Assembly (NCBI GenBank): GCA_051861205.1
Contig: JBHYDC010000007.1
Coordinates: 124,001 to 188,000, forward strand
DNA length: 64,000 nucleotides
Reading direction: 5' to 3'
Origin: JBHYDC01 sp051861205
GTDB taxonomy: Bacteria > Pseudomonadota > Alphaproteobacteria > Rhizobiales > Pleomorphomonadaceae
Shown: in pieces, positions 17,804 to 27,916 of the stretch
How the letters are laid out: the number at the start of each line of letters is the position of its first letter
Position numbering within the stretch: the stretch's first letter is position 1
Notes under the pieces: model-generated
What the model was told of the DNA's origin: nothing
Seen by the model: only the letters and a program-made list of their open reading frames with translations
The model's database searches: none
Position numbers and translations under genes: made by a program

Positions 17804-18754
17804 TCAGTAGGGCGAGCTGCCCGGCACAAACGCGTCGAAGGCTGCCCAGAACTGCGCTTTGAAATAAGCTCGCTCCATTAGAATCTCGTGTTTTGCGCCT
17901 GGAATCAGCACATAGGCCGCGCCGCGCAGCCGCCGCGCCATCCGCTCCACGGCCACCTTCGACACGACCACGTCGCCGCCGCAGTTGACCAGCATCACAG
18001 GCATCGGCACCGATGCTGGAAAATCGACTCTGTCGATATCGTCGAACAGATGCAGCGCCTGGTTAACCCAGCGAATGCTTGGGGGCCCGGCTGCAAGGTC
18101 CGGCCGGCGCGTCGTGATCTCCATCATCATATCGAATGATGCACGATCGGAGGTGAGCGGGTTCGTCTCGAACGTGCGGATGCGTTTTCGCGCGTAGCGC
18201 GCAAGCGGAACCCGTCCTCGCCCAAGCCCAACCAATCCGGCTATTCCCGTCAAACGCCTGATCGTGGCGCGGCCGAACGGCACGTCTCCAAAATCAAGGA
18301 AGGGCGCCGTCAGAACCATGCGCGAGATCCAAGGCGTCAATCGACGGGCAGCCTTCAGCACGATAAGCCCGCCCATGGAATGGGCCAATGCGAAGTAAGG
18401 CGGCGGGCAATCCGGCAAGACGAGATCGCGGCGGAAGGCCTCGATGTCACGCTCAAAGTCGGAAAACAGCCGAATGTGATCGTTGGGTAGCCCTATGAAC
18501 GGCCGATCGGACCCGCCCTGCCCCCTCCAGTCAAAGGTGGCGACCGCAAATCCGCGTCCCCTCAGCTCCTCCACCAACCGGAAATACTTCTCAATCTGCT
18601 CACCCCGTCCCTGGAACAGGCACACCGTTCCGCGCACCGGGCGAACCGTCGGCGGAAAGCGTACTGCGCGCAGGCGCACCCCGTCCTTCGTCGTCACGGG
18701 TACGACAAGCGCATCCGGCGGAATCGGATTACCAGGAGTGTTCAAGAGGTCCAT
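17804..18754 (-). CDS. Alpha/beta hydrolase, lysophospholipase (PldB-like) type
   Basis: This 316-residue cytoplasmic protein has the serine aminopeptidase S33/Hydrolase_4 layout: FDWRGQGGSDRP after strand 4, a nucleophile elbow with Ser126 (ALAHSMGG), an acid in NCGGDVVVS and the catalytic His in GAKHEIL. It is related to lysophospholipase L2 and monoglyceride lipases; the substrate is unknown. The ATG at 18754 was chosen because conserved sequence begins soon after it; the upstream extension to 18889 looks non-coding. It is divergent from hsp20. Confidence 0.83.
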   Translation of the reverse strand: MDLLNTPGNPIPPDALVVPVTTKDGVRLRAVRFPPTVRPVRGTVCLFQGRGEQIEKYFRLVEELRGRGFAVATFDWRGQGGSDRPFIGLPNDHIRLFSDFERDIEAFRRDLVLPDCPPPYFALAHSMGGLIVLKAARRLTPWISRMVLTAPFLDFGDVPFGRATIRRLTGIAGLVGLGRGRVPLARYARKRIRTFETNPLTSDRASFDMMMEITTRRPDLAAGPPSIRWVNQALHLFDDIDRVDFPASVPMPVMLVNCGGDVVVSKVAVERMARRLRGAAYVLIPGAKHEILMERAYFKAQFWAAFDAFVPGSSPY

Positions 18755-18898
18755 CTCGGTCCCAATCACGGTGCCCGAAGCACGGTGAACATATGCAGCT
18801 AGATGACGATCCCGGATACTGGAAAAAGTGTTTTTGGCCAAACCAAGCCACCCAATACCCCTCTTGCGTCGCCTGGGCTCTACACCCACATCTCCAAC

Positions 18899-19008
18899 GC
18901 GGATGCTCTTTATGGGGTCCGCCCGGTGCCAGCAAATCTAGATCGGCCTTCAAGTGGCGATCGAAAGTGCTGCGCCGGAGATCTTAAAGTCGCTCAAAAG
19001 TCGAGGAC
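18899..19008 (+). promoter_or_regulatory. ROSE-like RNA thermometer in the hsp20 5' leader
   Basis: The hairpin at 18989-19008 pairs GTCGCTC with GAGGAC around a seven-base loop and leaves one bulged G. It sequesters the Shine-Dalgarno AGGA six bases before the hsp20 ATG. The segment TCGCT opposite AGGA matches the U(U/C)GCU signature of ROSE elements, which melt on heating and free the ribosome site. A second hairpin with GCGGA/TCCGC lies at 18899-18922. Only the 3' hairpin is strongly supported; the 5' limit is a guess. Confidence 0.7.
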
Positions 19009-19014
19009 ACAACC

Positions 19015-19488
19015 ATGCGCAACGTGGACTTCACCCCGCTCTATCGCTCTACGATCGGCTTCGACCGTCTGTTCTCCATGCTCGACCAGATGGCAGCCAG
19101 CGAAAACGGGGCACAGACTTATCCGCCCTACAATATCGAGCGTACCGGCGAAAACGCTTATCGCATTACGATTGCGGTTGCCGGCTTCTCAGATAGCGAC
19201 CTTGTCATCGAGGCACGCGAAAACACGCTGACCGTGAAGGGCGAAAAGAAGGCCGATGCCGGCGCGGACGGCTCCGAAGTGCTGTATCGCGGCATTGCGT
19301 CACGCGCCTTCGAGCGCCGCTTCCAGCTTGCCGACCATGTCGAGGTCAAGGCTGCGATATTGGAGCACGGCCTCCTTCACCTCGATCTCATTCGTGAGAT
19401 CCCCGAGGAGAAGCGCACCCGCAAGATCGCGATCAATCGCACCGAACCCGCGCAGCAGATCGAAGCGGTTCAGGGCACCGTGAACTGA
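19015..19488 (+). CDS. Hsp20 small heat-shock protein (IbpA-like)
   Basis: This 157-residue protein has an alpha-crystallin domain at about residues 33-135: YPPYNIERTGENAYRITIAVAGF, then LTVKGEKK and LLHLDLIREIPEEKRTRKIAI. The N-terminal DFTPLYRSTIGFDRLFSML is typical of rhizobial IbpA-class proteins. It should bind unfolding proteins as large oligomers in the cytoplasm. Expression is probably heat-controlled at translation by the ROSE-like leader. A good terminator follows. Confidence 0.95.
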   Translation: MRNVDFTPLYRSTIGFDRLFSMLDQMAASENGAQTYPPYNIERTGENAYRITIAVAGFSDSDLVIEARENTLTVKGEKKADAGADGSEVLYRGIASRAFERRFQLADHVEVKAAILEHGLLHLDLIREIPEEKRTRKIAINRTEPAQQIEAVQGTVN

Positions 19489-19513
19489 TCTAACGTTCGG
19501 CATTTATTTCAAG

Positions 19514-19545
19514 AGGCGCTCCGGCATGGGTCGGGGCGCCTTTTT
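19514..19545 (+). terminator. Intrinsic terminator after hsp20
   Basis: AGGCGCTCCG pairs with CGGGGCGCCT over an eight-base loop and is followed by TTTTT. It abuts the stop codon of the convergent aldolase gene. Confidence 0.85.
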
Positions 19546-20603
19546 CACACGTGATCAAGTGCTGCGATGAAAGCGGATACGTCGTGCGGTGTTGTCGCAA
19601 AGCTGGTGACCAGCCTGATCAGGCTCTCGCCTTCAATCGGCCGCTCGCCGGGCGATAGCCCGTCCACCGGCCAGTCGTAAAACGCGGCTCCAGCCGCTCG
19701 CATACGCTTCGACGTCGCGTCGGACCACACGGCGAACACTTCGTTTGCTTCTGGTTCGAACAACAGACGTGCGTGAGGTGATTTCTTGATCCCGTCCGCA
19801 AGCCGCCGCGCCATCGCGTTGGCCGCAATCGCATTGTCCAGCCAATGACCTTGGTCGAAGTATCCTTGGAACTGAGCGGCGACGAACCGGCTCTTGGAAA
19901 AAAGCTGCCCGGCCCGCTTGCGCGCATAGGCGAAATCATCGGCCATGCGGGTATCGAATAGCACAACCGCCTCCGCGCACCAGCAGCCGTTCTTGGTGCC
20001 CCCGAACGACAGAAGATCCACGCCGGCGCGCCACGTCATGTCTGCGGCCGACACGTTCAGCGCGACGAGCGCATTTGCGAACCGTGCGCCGTCCATGTGC
20101 ACCTTCAGCCCGGCGCCATGCGCCACCTTGGCAATCGCGCTTATCTCGTCCACGCTATAAAGAGTGCCCCATTCGCTCGCCTGGGTCAGGCTCACCGCAG
20201 TCGGCCGGCCATGATGCACCGCCGGAGGATGGAAGCGCTTGATCGCGGCCTCCAGACCCTCAGCCGTGATCTTCCCGCGCGGCCCCGGTATCGGCATCAG
20301 CTTCGAGCCGCCTGAAAAGAACTCCGGCGCACCCGCTTCATCCACGACCACATGGCTGGTTTCATGCACGAAGGTGAACCCGCCCGGCCGTGACACCGCA
20401 GCCAGCGACAAGGCGTTCGCTGCCGTTCCCGTCGCCACGAAAAACACGCCGACCTCGCGCTCGAAGACCTTCGCAAACCAGTTGGATGCGATGCTCGTAG
20501 CGTCATCGGCGCCGTAGGCCGGAACGAAGCCGTGGATGGCGTCTGCCAGAGCTGCTGCGACGGGAGCCGAGGCTCCCGCCCAATTGTCGCTTGAAAAGTT
20601 CAT
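19545..20603 (-). CDS. ltaE: Low-specificity L-threonine aldolase
   Basis: This 352-residue PLP enzyme cleaves L-threonine or allo-threonine to glycine and acetaldehyde. It shows FFVATGTAANALSLAA (phosphate-binding region), HVVVDEAGAPEF, VHMDGARFANAL with the PLP-contacting Asp, and the Schiff-base lysine in LLSFGGTKNGC. Length and motifs fit the beta-eliminating lyase family. The start MNFSSDNWAG at 20603 is where homology should begin; the upstream frame to 20726 is non-protein-like. A run of intergenic sequence separates it from gltB, which is divergent. Confidence 0.88.
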   Translation of the reverse strand: MNFSSDNWAGASAPVAAALADAIHGFVPAYGADDATSIASNWFAKVFEREVGVFFVATGTAANALSLAAVSRPGGFTFVHETSHVVVDEAGAPEFFSGGSKLMPIPGPRGKITAEGLEAAIKRFHPPAVHHGRPTAVSLTQASEWGTLYSVDEISAIAKVAHGAGLKVHMDGARFANALVALNVSAADMTWRAGVDLLSFGGTKNGCWCAEAVVLFDTRMADDFAYARKRAGQLFSKSRFVAAQFQGYFDQGHWLDNAIAANAMARRLADGIKKSPHARLLFEPEANEVFAVWSDATSKRMRAAGAAFYDWPVDGLSPGERPIEGESLIRLVTSFATTPHDVSAFIAALDHV

Positions 20604-21007
20604 GGAGAAGATTCTAGCGCACCAAGGAAAAACAGCAAAGGCAGATATTGGCAATTCTCCCAAGCTAAGTCCACACTGCGGGGTGGACGCACCAAAAATG
20701 CGGCTGACGACAGGCCCATCCCGCATCGCAGCATCGAAATTTGGGTCAGCATGATTGACGCGCCGCCAGGTTATGCGTAAACCGCATCAACCATGCACGG
20801 CTGCGATAGTTTGGCAGTCGGGCGTTCCCGCTTTCGAATTGCCATCGAAGCCGGGATTGCTAGAACCGATGAGCTGCCCCTTTCCGCACATCTTCTTGGG
20901 ATGCCGGAAGCGGGCGGCTGTCAGTGTCTCCGGCGGCTCGTTTTGCTTCTGGATCCTGGAATAACGTTAGCCGATCCCGCGCGGTCGGTAAGATATGGGG
21001 ACGGGCG
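20604..21007. other. Divergent intergenic region ltaE/gltB
   Basis: About 400 bases hold the promoters of ltaE (minus) and gltB (plus). I see no protein-like frame. No complete NtrC site or sigma-54 promoter is visible before gltB; only its ribosome site (GGGGACGG at 20997-21004) is clear. Confidence 0.4.
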
Positions 21008-24000
21008 ATGACGCTGAAGCCGATCCACTCGACGATCGCAGAAAACGGCCAAGTGGGCGTCGCCCCGAGCCGCGTCATGACGGCTGCCGCCCGCGACCAC
21101 GCCGCAGCCAATGGTCTCTATGATCCCGCGCGAGAGCACGATGCCTGCGGTGTCGGCTTCATCGCCTCTCTCAAGGGCGAAAAGACCCACCGCATTGTTG
21201 CCGACGGTCTCCAGATCCTAGAAAACCTCACCCATCGCGGCGCGGTCGGCGCTGATCCGCTGATGGGCGACGGCGCCGGCATGCTGGCACAGATCCCGGA
21301 CGCTCTTTTCCGCGCCGAAAGCGCCGCCCTCGGCTTCGCCTTGCCCGAACCCGGCGCTTACGCCGTCGGCTTCCTCTTCATGCCGCGCGATCCGGATTTC
21401 CGGGCTTGGTGCGAGAGCATCGTCGCGGACGTCGTCGCCGCCGAAGGCCAAATTTTGCTGGGCTGGCGCGACGTGCCCACCGACAACGCCTGCCTCTCCA
21501 AGGCCCCTGAGATCGCCGCTACCGAGCCCGTCCACCGGCAGGTCTTCATCGGTCGCGGGCCAACCGTTCGCGATGAAGCCGAGTTCGAGCGCCGCCTCTT
21601 CATCCTCCGGAAGGTCATCTCCAACACCGTCTACGCCCGCTCCGGCGTGGAGGATTCCGGTTTCTATGTCGTGTCGCTCTCCAGCCGCACCGTCGTCTAC
21701 AAGGGCATGTTCCTCGCCTGGCAGCTCGGCGCCTATTACAAGGACTTAACCGACCCGCGCTTCGTCTCCGCGCTCGCCCTCGTCCATCAGCGCTTTTCCA
21801 CCAATACCTTCCCCTCCTGGAAGCTCGCGCATCCCTACCGCATGGTCGCCCACAACGGCGAGATCAACACGCTGCGCGGCAACGTCAACTGGATGGCCGC
21901 CCGTCAGGCATCGGTAGAATCCGAGCTGTTCGGCGCAGACATCTCCAAGCTCTGGCCCATCTCCTACGAAGGCCAGTCTGACACCGCCTGCTTCGACAAC
22001 GCCTTGGAATTCCTCGTCCAAGGCGGCTACGAGCTTGCCCACGCCGCCATGATGCTGATCCCCGAGGCGTGGGCTGGCAACCCGCTCATGACCGAGGATC
22101 GCCGCGCGTTCTACGAATACCACGCCGCCCTGATGGAGCCGTGGGACGGCCCGGCCGCCGTCGCCTTCACCGACGGCCGCCAGATCGGCGCCACCCTCGA
22201 CCGCAACGGCCTGCGCCCCGCCCGCTATCTCGTCACCGACGACGGCCTCGTGATCATGGCGTCGGAGGCCGGCGTACTGCCGATCGCGGAGGAGCGCATC
22301 GTTAAGAAGTGGCGGCTCCAGCCCGGCCGCATGCTCCTCATCGATCTGGAAGCCGGCCGCATCGTCTCCGACGACGAGATCAAGCAGCGCCTCGCCGCCG
22401 CCCACCCCTATAAGGACTGGCTCGCCCGCACCCAGATCGTGCTGGAGGACATGCCCCCCGTCGCCGTCTCGTCCGTGGTGTCGAACGAGCCCCTGCTCGA
22501 TCGCCAGCAGGCCTTCGGCTATAGCCAAGAAGACCTGAAGATCCTGATGGCCCCCATGGCCGTCACCGGTCAGGAAGCGATCGGCTCCATGGGCACAGAC
22601 ACGCCCATCGCCGCCCTGTCGAACAAGGCCAAGGGCCTCTACGACTATTTCAAGCAGAACTTCGCCCAGGTCACCAACCCTCCGATCGACCCGATCCGCG
22701 AGGAACTGGTGATGAGCCTCGTCTCCTTCATCGGCCCGCGCCCGAACCTCTTCGATCTCGCCGGCGTCTCGTCGAAAAAGCGCCTTGAAGTCCGCCAGCC
22801 GATCCTCACCAACCAGGATCTCGACAAGATCCGCATGATCGGCGACATCGCCGAGAACCAGTTCCAGGCGAAAACCCTCGACATTACCTTCGACGTGAAG
22901 CGCGGCCCCGAAGGCGTCCGCCTCGCGCTCGATCGCCTGTGCGAGCGTGCTGAAGAAGCGGTGCGCGCCAAGTACAACATCATCATTCTGTCGGACCGGC
23001 TGCTTTCGCGCAGCCGCGTCGCCATCCCCGCCCTGCTCGCCACCGCCGGCGTGCATAATCACCTGATCCGGAAAGGGCTTCGCACCTCCGTCGGCCTCGT
23101 CCTGGAGTCGGGCGAGCCGCGCGAAGTCCATCATTTCTGTGTGCTGGCCGGTTATGGTGCCGAGGCGATCAACCCCTATCTCGCCTTCGAGACGCTGGCC
23201 GCCATGAAGTCGACCTTCCCCGAGGAGGTCGACGACGAGGAGATCGTCTACCGCTACATCAAGTCGATCGACAAAGGCATTCTGAAGGTCATGTCCAAGA
23301 TGGGCATCTCGACCTACCAGAGCTATTGCGGCGCGCAGATCTTCGACGCGGTCGGCCTGAACTCGGCCTTCGTCGATCAGTATTTCTTCGGCACCGCCAC
23401 CACCATCGAAGGCATCGGCCTGAACGAGATCGCGGCCGAGACCTTCGACCGCCACGCCGCCGCCTTCGGCGACGACCCTGTGCTCGCCCGCTCGCTCGAC
23501 ATCGGCGGCGAATACGCTTACCGCCAGCGCGGCGAGGCCCACATCTGGACGCCCGACATCGTCGCCGAACTCCAGCACGCCGTCCGCCTCAACCTTCCGG
23601 AAAAATACCTCGCCTACGCCAAGTCCGTGAACGAGGAAACCAGCCGCTATTCCGTGCGCGGTCAGTTCCACATCAAGTCCGCAGAGGAGGCCGGACGCTT
23701 GGCCCTCCCCCTCGACGAGGTTGAGTCCGCCGAATCCATCGTCCGCCGCTTCTCCACCGGCGCGATGTCCTTCGGCTCCATCAGCCGCGAGGCGCACACC
23801 ACGCTCGCCATCGCAATGAACCGCATCGGCGGACGCTCCAACACCGGCGAGGGCGGCGAGGAAGCCGAGCGCTTCCAGCCGCTCGCAAACGGCGACAGCC
23901 TGCGCTCCGCCATCAAGCAGGTCGCCTCCGGCCGCTTCGGCGTCACCGCCGAATACCTCGTCAACGCCGACATGATGCAGATCAAGGTCGCGCAAGGCGC

Positions 24001-25720
24001 CAAGCCCGGCGAAGGCGGCCAGCTCCCCGGCCACAAGGTGGACGCTGTCATCGCCAAGGTGCGCCACTCCACCCCCGGCGTCGGCCTCATATCGCCCCCG
24101 CCACACCACGACATCTATTCGATCGAGGATCTCGCCCAGCTCATCTTCGACCTTAAGAACGTCAACCCCGCCGCCGACGTGTCGGTGAAGCTCGTCTCCG
24201 AGGTCGGCGTCGGCACCGTCGCAGCCGGCGTCGCCAAGGCGCGCGCCGATCACATCACCATCGCCGGCTACGACGGCGGCACCGGCGCATCCCCGCTCAC
24301 CTCCATCAAGCACGCCGGCTCGCCTTGGGAAATGGGCCTTGCCGAAACCCACCAGACCCTGGTGCTGAACGGCCTGCGCTCGCGCGTCTGCCTCCAGGTC
24401 GACGGCGGCATGCGCACTGGCCGCGACGTGATCGTCGGCGCGCTGCTCGGCGCCGACGAGTTCGGCTTCGCCACCGCGCCGCTCATTGCCGCCGGCTGCC
24501 TGATGATGAGGAAGTGCCACCTCAACACCTGCCCCGTGGGCATCGCCACCCAGGATCCCGTGCTGCGTAAGCGCTTCAAAGGCACGCCCGAACACGTCAT
24601 CAACTTCTTCTTCTTCGTCGCCGAGGAAGTCCGCACCCTCCTCGCCGCCATGGGCTTCCGTTCGCTTGGTGAGCTGACGGGTGCAACGGAAATGCTCGCC
24701 CACGCTCCGAGCGAAGGCCAGGGCAAGGCCGCCGGCCTCGACTTCAAGCGCCTGTTCTACAAGCCGGACGCCGCCTCGGCCGATATCCGCTGGACGACGC
24801 GCCAGAAGCACCCGATCGACGAGGTTCTCGACCGCACCCTGATCGCCGAGGCCGCCCCGGCGCTACAATCGGGCCAGCCCGTGGTCATCGCCGCTACGAT
24901 CAAATCCGTCGACCGCACCGCCGGCGCGATGCTGTCGGGTGCCGTCGCCAAGGCTTACGGCCACGAAGGCTTGGCCGACGACACCATCACCGTGAAGCTC
25001 ACCGGCACTGCCGGCCAGTCCTTCGGCGCCTTCCTCGCACGCGGCATCACGCTCGACCTCACCGGCGAGGCCAACGACTATGTCGGCAAGGGCCTTTCCG
25101 GCGGCCGCATCATCGTGCGCCCGTCCGAAACCTCGCCGCTCATTGCCGAGCAGTCTATCATCGTCGGCAACACCGTTCTCTACGGTGCCACCGAGGGCGA
25201 AGCCTACTTCCGCGGCGTCGCCGGCGAGCGCTTTGCCGTGCGCAACTCCGGCGCGATCACCGTCGCCGAAGGCTGCGGCGACCACGGCTGCGAATACATG
25301 ACCGGCGGCGTGGTCGTGATCCTCGGCCCGACCGGCCGCAACTTCGCCGCCGGCATGTCGGGCGGCGTCGCCTACGTTCTCGACGAGGACAACACCTTCC
25401 GCGCCCGCTGCAACATGGCCATGGTGGACTTGGAGCCCGTGCCGGAGGAGGACGAACTCCTCGAACGCCTCCACCACCACGGCGGCGACCTCGCCTTCAA
25501 GGGCCGCGTCGACCTCACCTCCGACATGTCCCGCCACGACGACGAGCGCCTCGCCGCCCTCATCGCCAGCCATTTCCATTACACCGGCTCCACCCGCGCC
25601 AAGGAAATCTTGGAAAACTGGGAAGCTTTCCGCCCGAAGTTCGTGAAAGTCATGCCCGTCGAATACCGCCGCGCGCTGCGCGACATGGAACGGATGCGCA
25701 TGGGCGTGGCGGCGGAGTGA
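21008..25720 (+). CDS. gltB: Glutamate synthase (NADPH) large subunit
   Basis: This 1570-residue subunit transfers the amide nitrogen of glutamine to 2-oxoglutarate. A 46-residue propeptide precedes the catalytic Cys47 (EHDACGVGF), which starts the class II glutaminase domain (to about 430). The central domain and the FMN-binding synthase domain follow (about 830-1200, with GGTGASPLTSIKHAG). The 3Fe-4S cysteines are in CHLNTCPVGIATQ at about 1167-1175, and the C-terminal GXGXG domain lies at about 1290-1490. The ATG at 21008 follows GGGGACGG. Its partner gltD lies 705 bp downstream, separated by a toxin-antitoxin-like pair. Confidence 0.97.
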   Translation: MTLKPIHSTIAENGQVGVAPSRVMTAAARDHAAANGLYDPAREHDACGVGFIASLKGEKTHRIVADGLQILENLTHRGAVGADPLMGDGAGMLAQIPDALFRAESAALGFALPEPGAYAVGFLFMPRDPDFRAWCESIVADVVAAEGQILLGWRDVPTDNACLSKAPEIAATEPVHRQVFIGRGPTVRDEAEFERRLFILRKVISNTVYARSGVEDSGFYVVSLSSRTVVYKGMFLAWQLGAYYKDLTDPRFVSALALVHQRFSTNTFPSWKLAHPYRMVAHNGEINTLRGNVNWMAARQASVESELFGADISKLWPISYEGQSDTACFDNALEFLVQGGYELAHAAMMLIPEAWAGNPLMTEDRRAFYEYHAALMEPWDGPAAVAFTDGRQIGATLDRNGLRPARYLVTDDGLVIMASEAGVLPIAEERIVKKWRLQPGRMLLIDLEAGRIVSDDEIKQRLAAAHPYKDWLARTQIVLEDMPPVAVSSVVSNEPLLDRQQAFGYSQEDLKILMAPMAVTGQEAIGSMGTDTPIAALSNKAKGLYDYFKQNFAQVTNPPIDPIREELVMSLVSFIGPRPNLFDLAGVSSKKRLEVRQPILTNQDLDKIRMIGDIAENQFQAKTLDITFDVKRGPEGVRLALDRLCERAEEAVRAKYNIIILSDRLLSRSRVAIPALLATAGVHNHLIRKGLRTSVGLVLESGEPREVHHFCVLAGYGAEAINPYLAFETLAAMKSTFPEEVDDEEIVYRYIKSIDKGILKVMSKMGISTYQSYCGAQIFDAVGLNSAFVDQYFFGTATTIEGIGLNEIAAETFDRHAAAFGDDPVLARSLDIGGEYAYRQRGEAHIWTPDIVAELQHAVRLNLPEKYLAYAKSVNEETSRYSVRGQFHIKSAEEAGRLALPLDEVESAESIVRRFSTGAMSFGSISREAHTTLAIAMNRIGGRSNTGEGGEEAERFQPLANGDSLRSAIKQVASGRFGVTAEYLVNADMMQIKVAQGAKPGEGGQLPGHKVDAVIAKVRHSTPGVGLISPPPHHDIYSIEDLAQLIFDLKNVNPAADVSVKLVSEVGVGTVAAGVAKARADHITIAGYDGGTGASPLTSIKHAGSPWEMGLAETHQTLVLNGLRSRVCLQVDGGMRTGRDVIVGALLGADEFGFATAPLIAAGCLMMRKCHLNTCPVGIATQDPVLRKRFKGTPEHVINFFFFVAEEVRTLLAAMGFRSLGELTGATEMLAHAPSEGQGKAAGLDFKRLFYKPDAASADIRWTTRQKHPIDEVLDRTLIAEAAPALQSGQPVVIAATIKSVDRTAGAMLSGAVAKAYGHEGLADDTITVKLTGTAGQSFGAFLARGITLDLTGEANDYVGKGLSGGRIIVRPSETSPLIAEQSIIVGNTVLYGATEGEAYFRGVAGERFAVRNSGAITVAEGCGDHGCEYMTGGVVVILGPTGRNFAAGMSGGVAYVLDEDNTFRARCNMAMVDLEPVPEEDELLERLHHHGGDLAFKGRVDLTSDMSRHDDERLAALIASHFHYTGSTRAKEILENWEAFRPKFVKVMPVEYRRALRDMERMRMGVAAE

Positions 25721-25751
25721 GCGACACCATGCAGACGGGCCGTCGGAGTGA

Positions 25752-25757
25752 TATACT
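25752..25757 (+). promoter_or_regulatory. Possible -10 element before the antitoxin gene
   Basis: TATACT lies 33 bases before the antitoxin ATG and could be a -10 box giving the pair its own promoter inside the glt operon. The matching -35 is poor. Confidence 0.3.
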
Positions 25758-25790
25758 GATGGCTGGCAATGACCTCGGGCGAGGTGAGAC

Positions 25791-26012
25791 ATGCACCCCA
25801 GAATTACGGTAGATCCGAAAGTCATGTTCGGCAAACCTGTGATCCGCGGCACGCGGATTACAGTCGAATTCGTCCTTCGCATGCTTGGGTCCGGCTGGTC
25901 AGCTGAGGATATCCTGCGGGAGTACGATGACTTGACCACAGCAGACATCATGGCTGCGCAAGCCTTTGCGGCCGATTACATGTCGAATGGCGCAGAGGCA
26001 GCTGCAGAGTGA
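25791..26012 (+). CDS. DUF433-family antitoxin
   Basis: This 73-residue protein matches DUF433: ITVDPKVMFGKPVIRGTRITVE followed by VLRMLGSGWSAEDILREY, a helix-turn-helix-like fold. Such proteins are antitoxins of PIN-like toxins and often bind their own promoter. AGGTGA lies five bases before the ATG. The stop overlaps the toxin start. Base composition is visibly less GC-rich than gltB and gltD, which suggests recent arrival. Confidence 0.85.
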   Translation: MHPRITVDPKVMFGKPVIRGTRITVEFVLRMLGSGWSAEDILREYDDLTTADIMAAQAFAADYMSNGAEAAAE

Positions 26013-26374
26013 TCGTGAAATTCATGGTGGACGAGCACATCAACACCGGACTGATCAAGCGGTTGGCTGACGCCGGATATGATGTACAGCGAGCCGCCAT
26101 CGAACACCGCGGCATGACCGATGGTGAACTTCTCGCCGCATGTTTGGATGGTGAACGTGTACTGATTACGGAAGACTGGGGCTTCGGCTCGTTGATCTAC
26201 GCCGGAGGCGCCAAATCACATGGCGTTGCAATTGTTGCCTTGGCCCGCTTCGACGGAAGTCCGGACGAGCGATCGGCGACGGTCGCAGAAATCATCCTGG
26301 GCCAGGCCAGGTCTCTCGTTGGGCACCTCACTATTATTGAGCCGCATAGAACTCGGCAAAAGTCACTGAACTGA
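26009..26374 (+). CDS. DUF5615-family PIN-like toxin
   Basis: This 121-residue protein begins MIVKFMVDEHINTGLIKRLADAGYDV and has LLAACLDGERVLITEDWGFGSLIY. Its acidic residues (Asp and Glu of VDEHI, Asp in TEDWGFG) are placed as in DUF5615 PIN-like nucleases. It starts with GTG overlapping the antitoxin TGA by four bases (a GTG two codons later is an alternative). Members of this family pair with DUF433 proteins and are thought to cut RNA; activity here is inference. It ends 51 bp before gltD. Confidence 0.83.
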   Translation: MIVKFMVDEHINTGLIKRLADAGYDVQRAAIEHRGMTDGELLAACLDGERVLITEDWGFGSLIYAGGAKSHGVAIVALARFDGSPDERSATVAEIILGQARSLVGHLTIIEPHRTRQKSLN

Positions 26375-26425
26375 CCTCCCGCCGGCTGCGGGGCGAAACA
26401 ATGTAACGACGGGCTGTAGAACACC

Positions 26426-27859
<1,434 letters not shown>

Positions 27860-27866
27860 CGCGCCG

Positions 27867-27906
27867 AAAAAGGCGTGGCGGGCCCACACAACGGCCCGCT
27901 ACCGCC
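27867..27906 (-). terminator. Intrinsic terminator after the DUF459 gene (may serve both strands)
   Basis: On the minus strand GGCGGTAGCGGGCC pairs with GGCCCGCCACGCC and is followed by TTTTT. It lies in the 57-bp gap between convergent gltD and the DUF459 gene. Confidence 0.75.
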
Positions 27907-27916
27907 GCGATCATTT

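Noticed and set aside
21746..24811. Open frame of over 1000 codons on the minus strand, antisense to gltB
   Set aside because: The sequence is rich in Gly, Ala, Val, Asp and Glu without any domain, and gltB on the other strand is unmistakable. High GC at third positions keeps the antisense frame free of stops.
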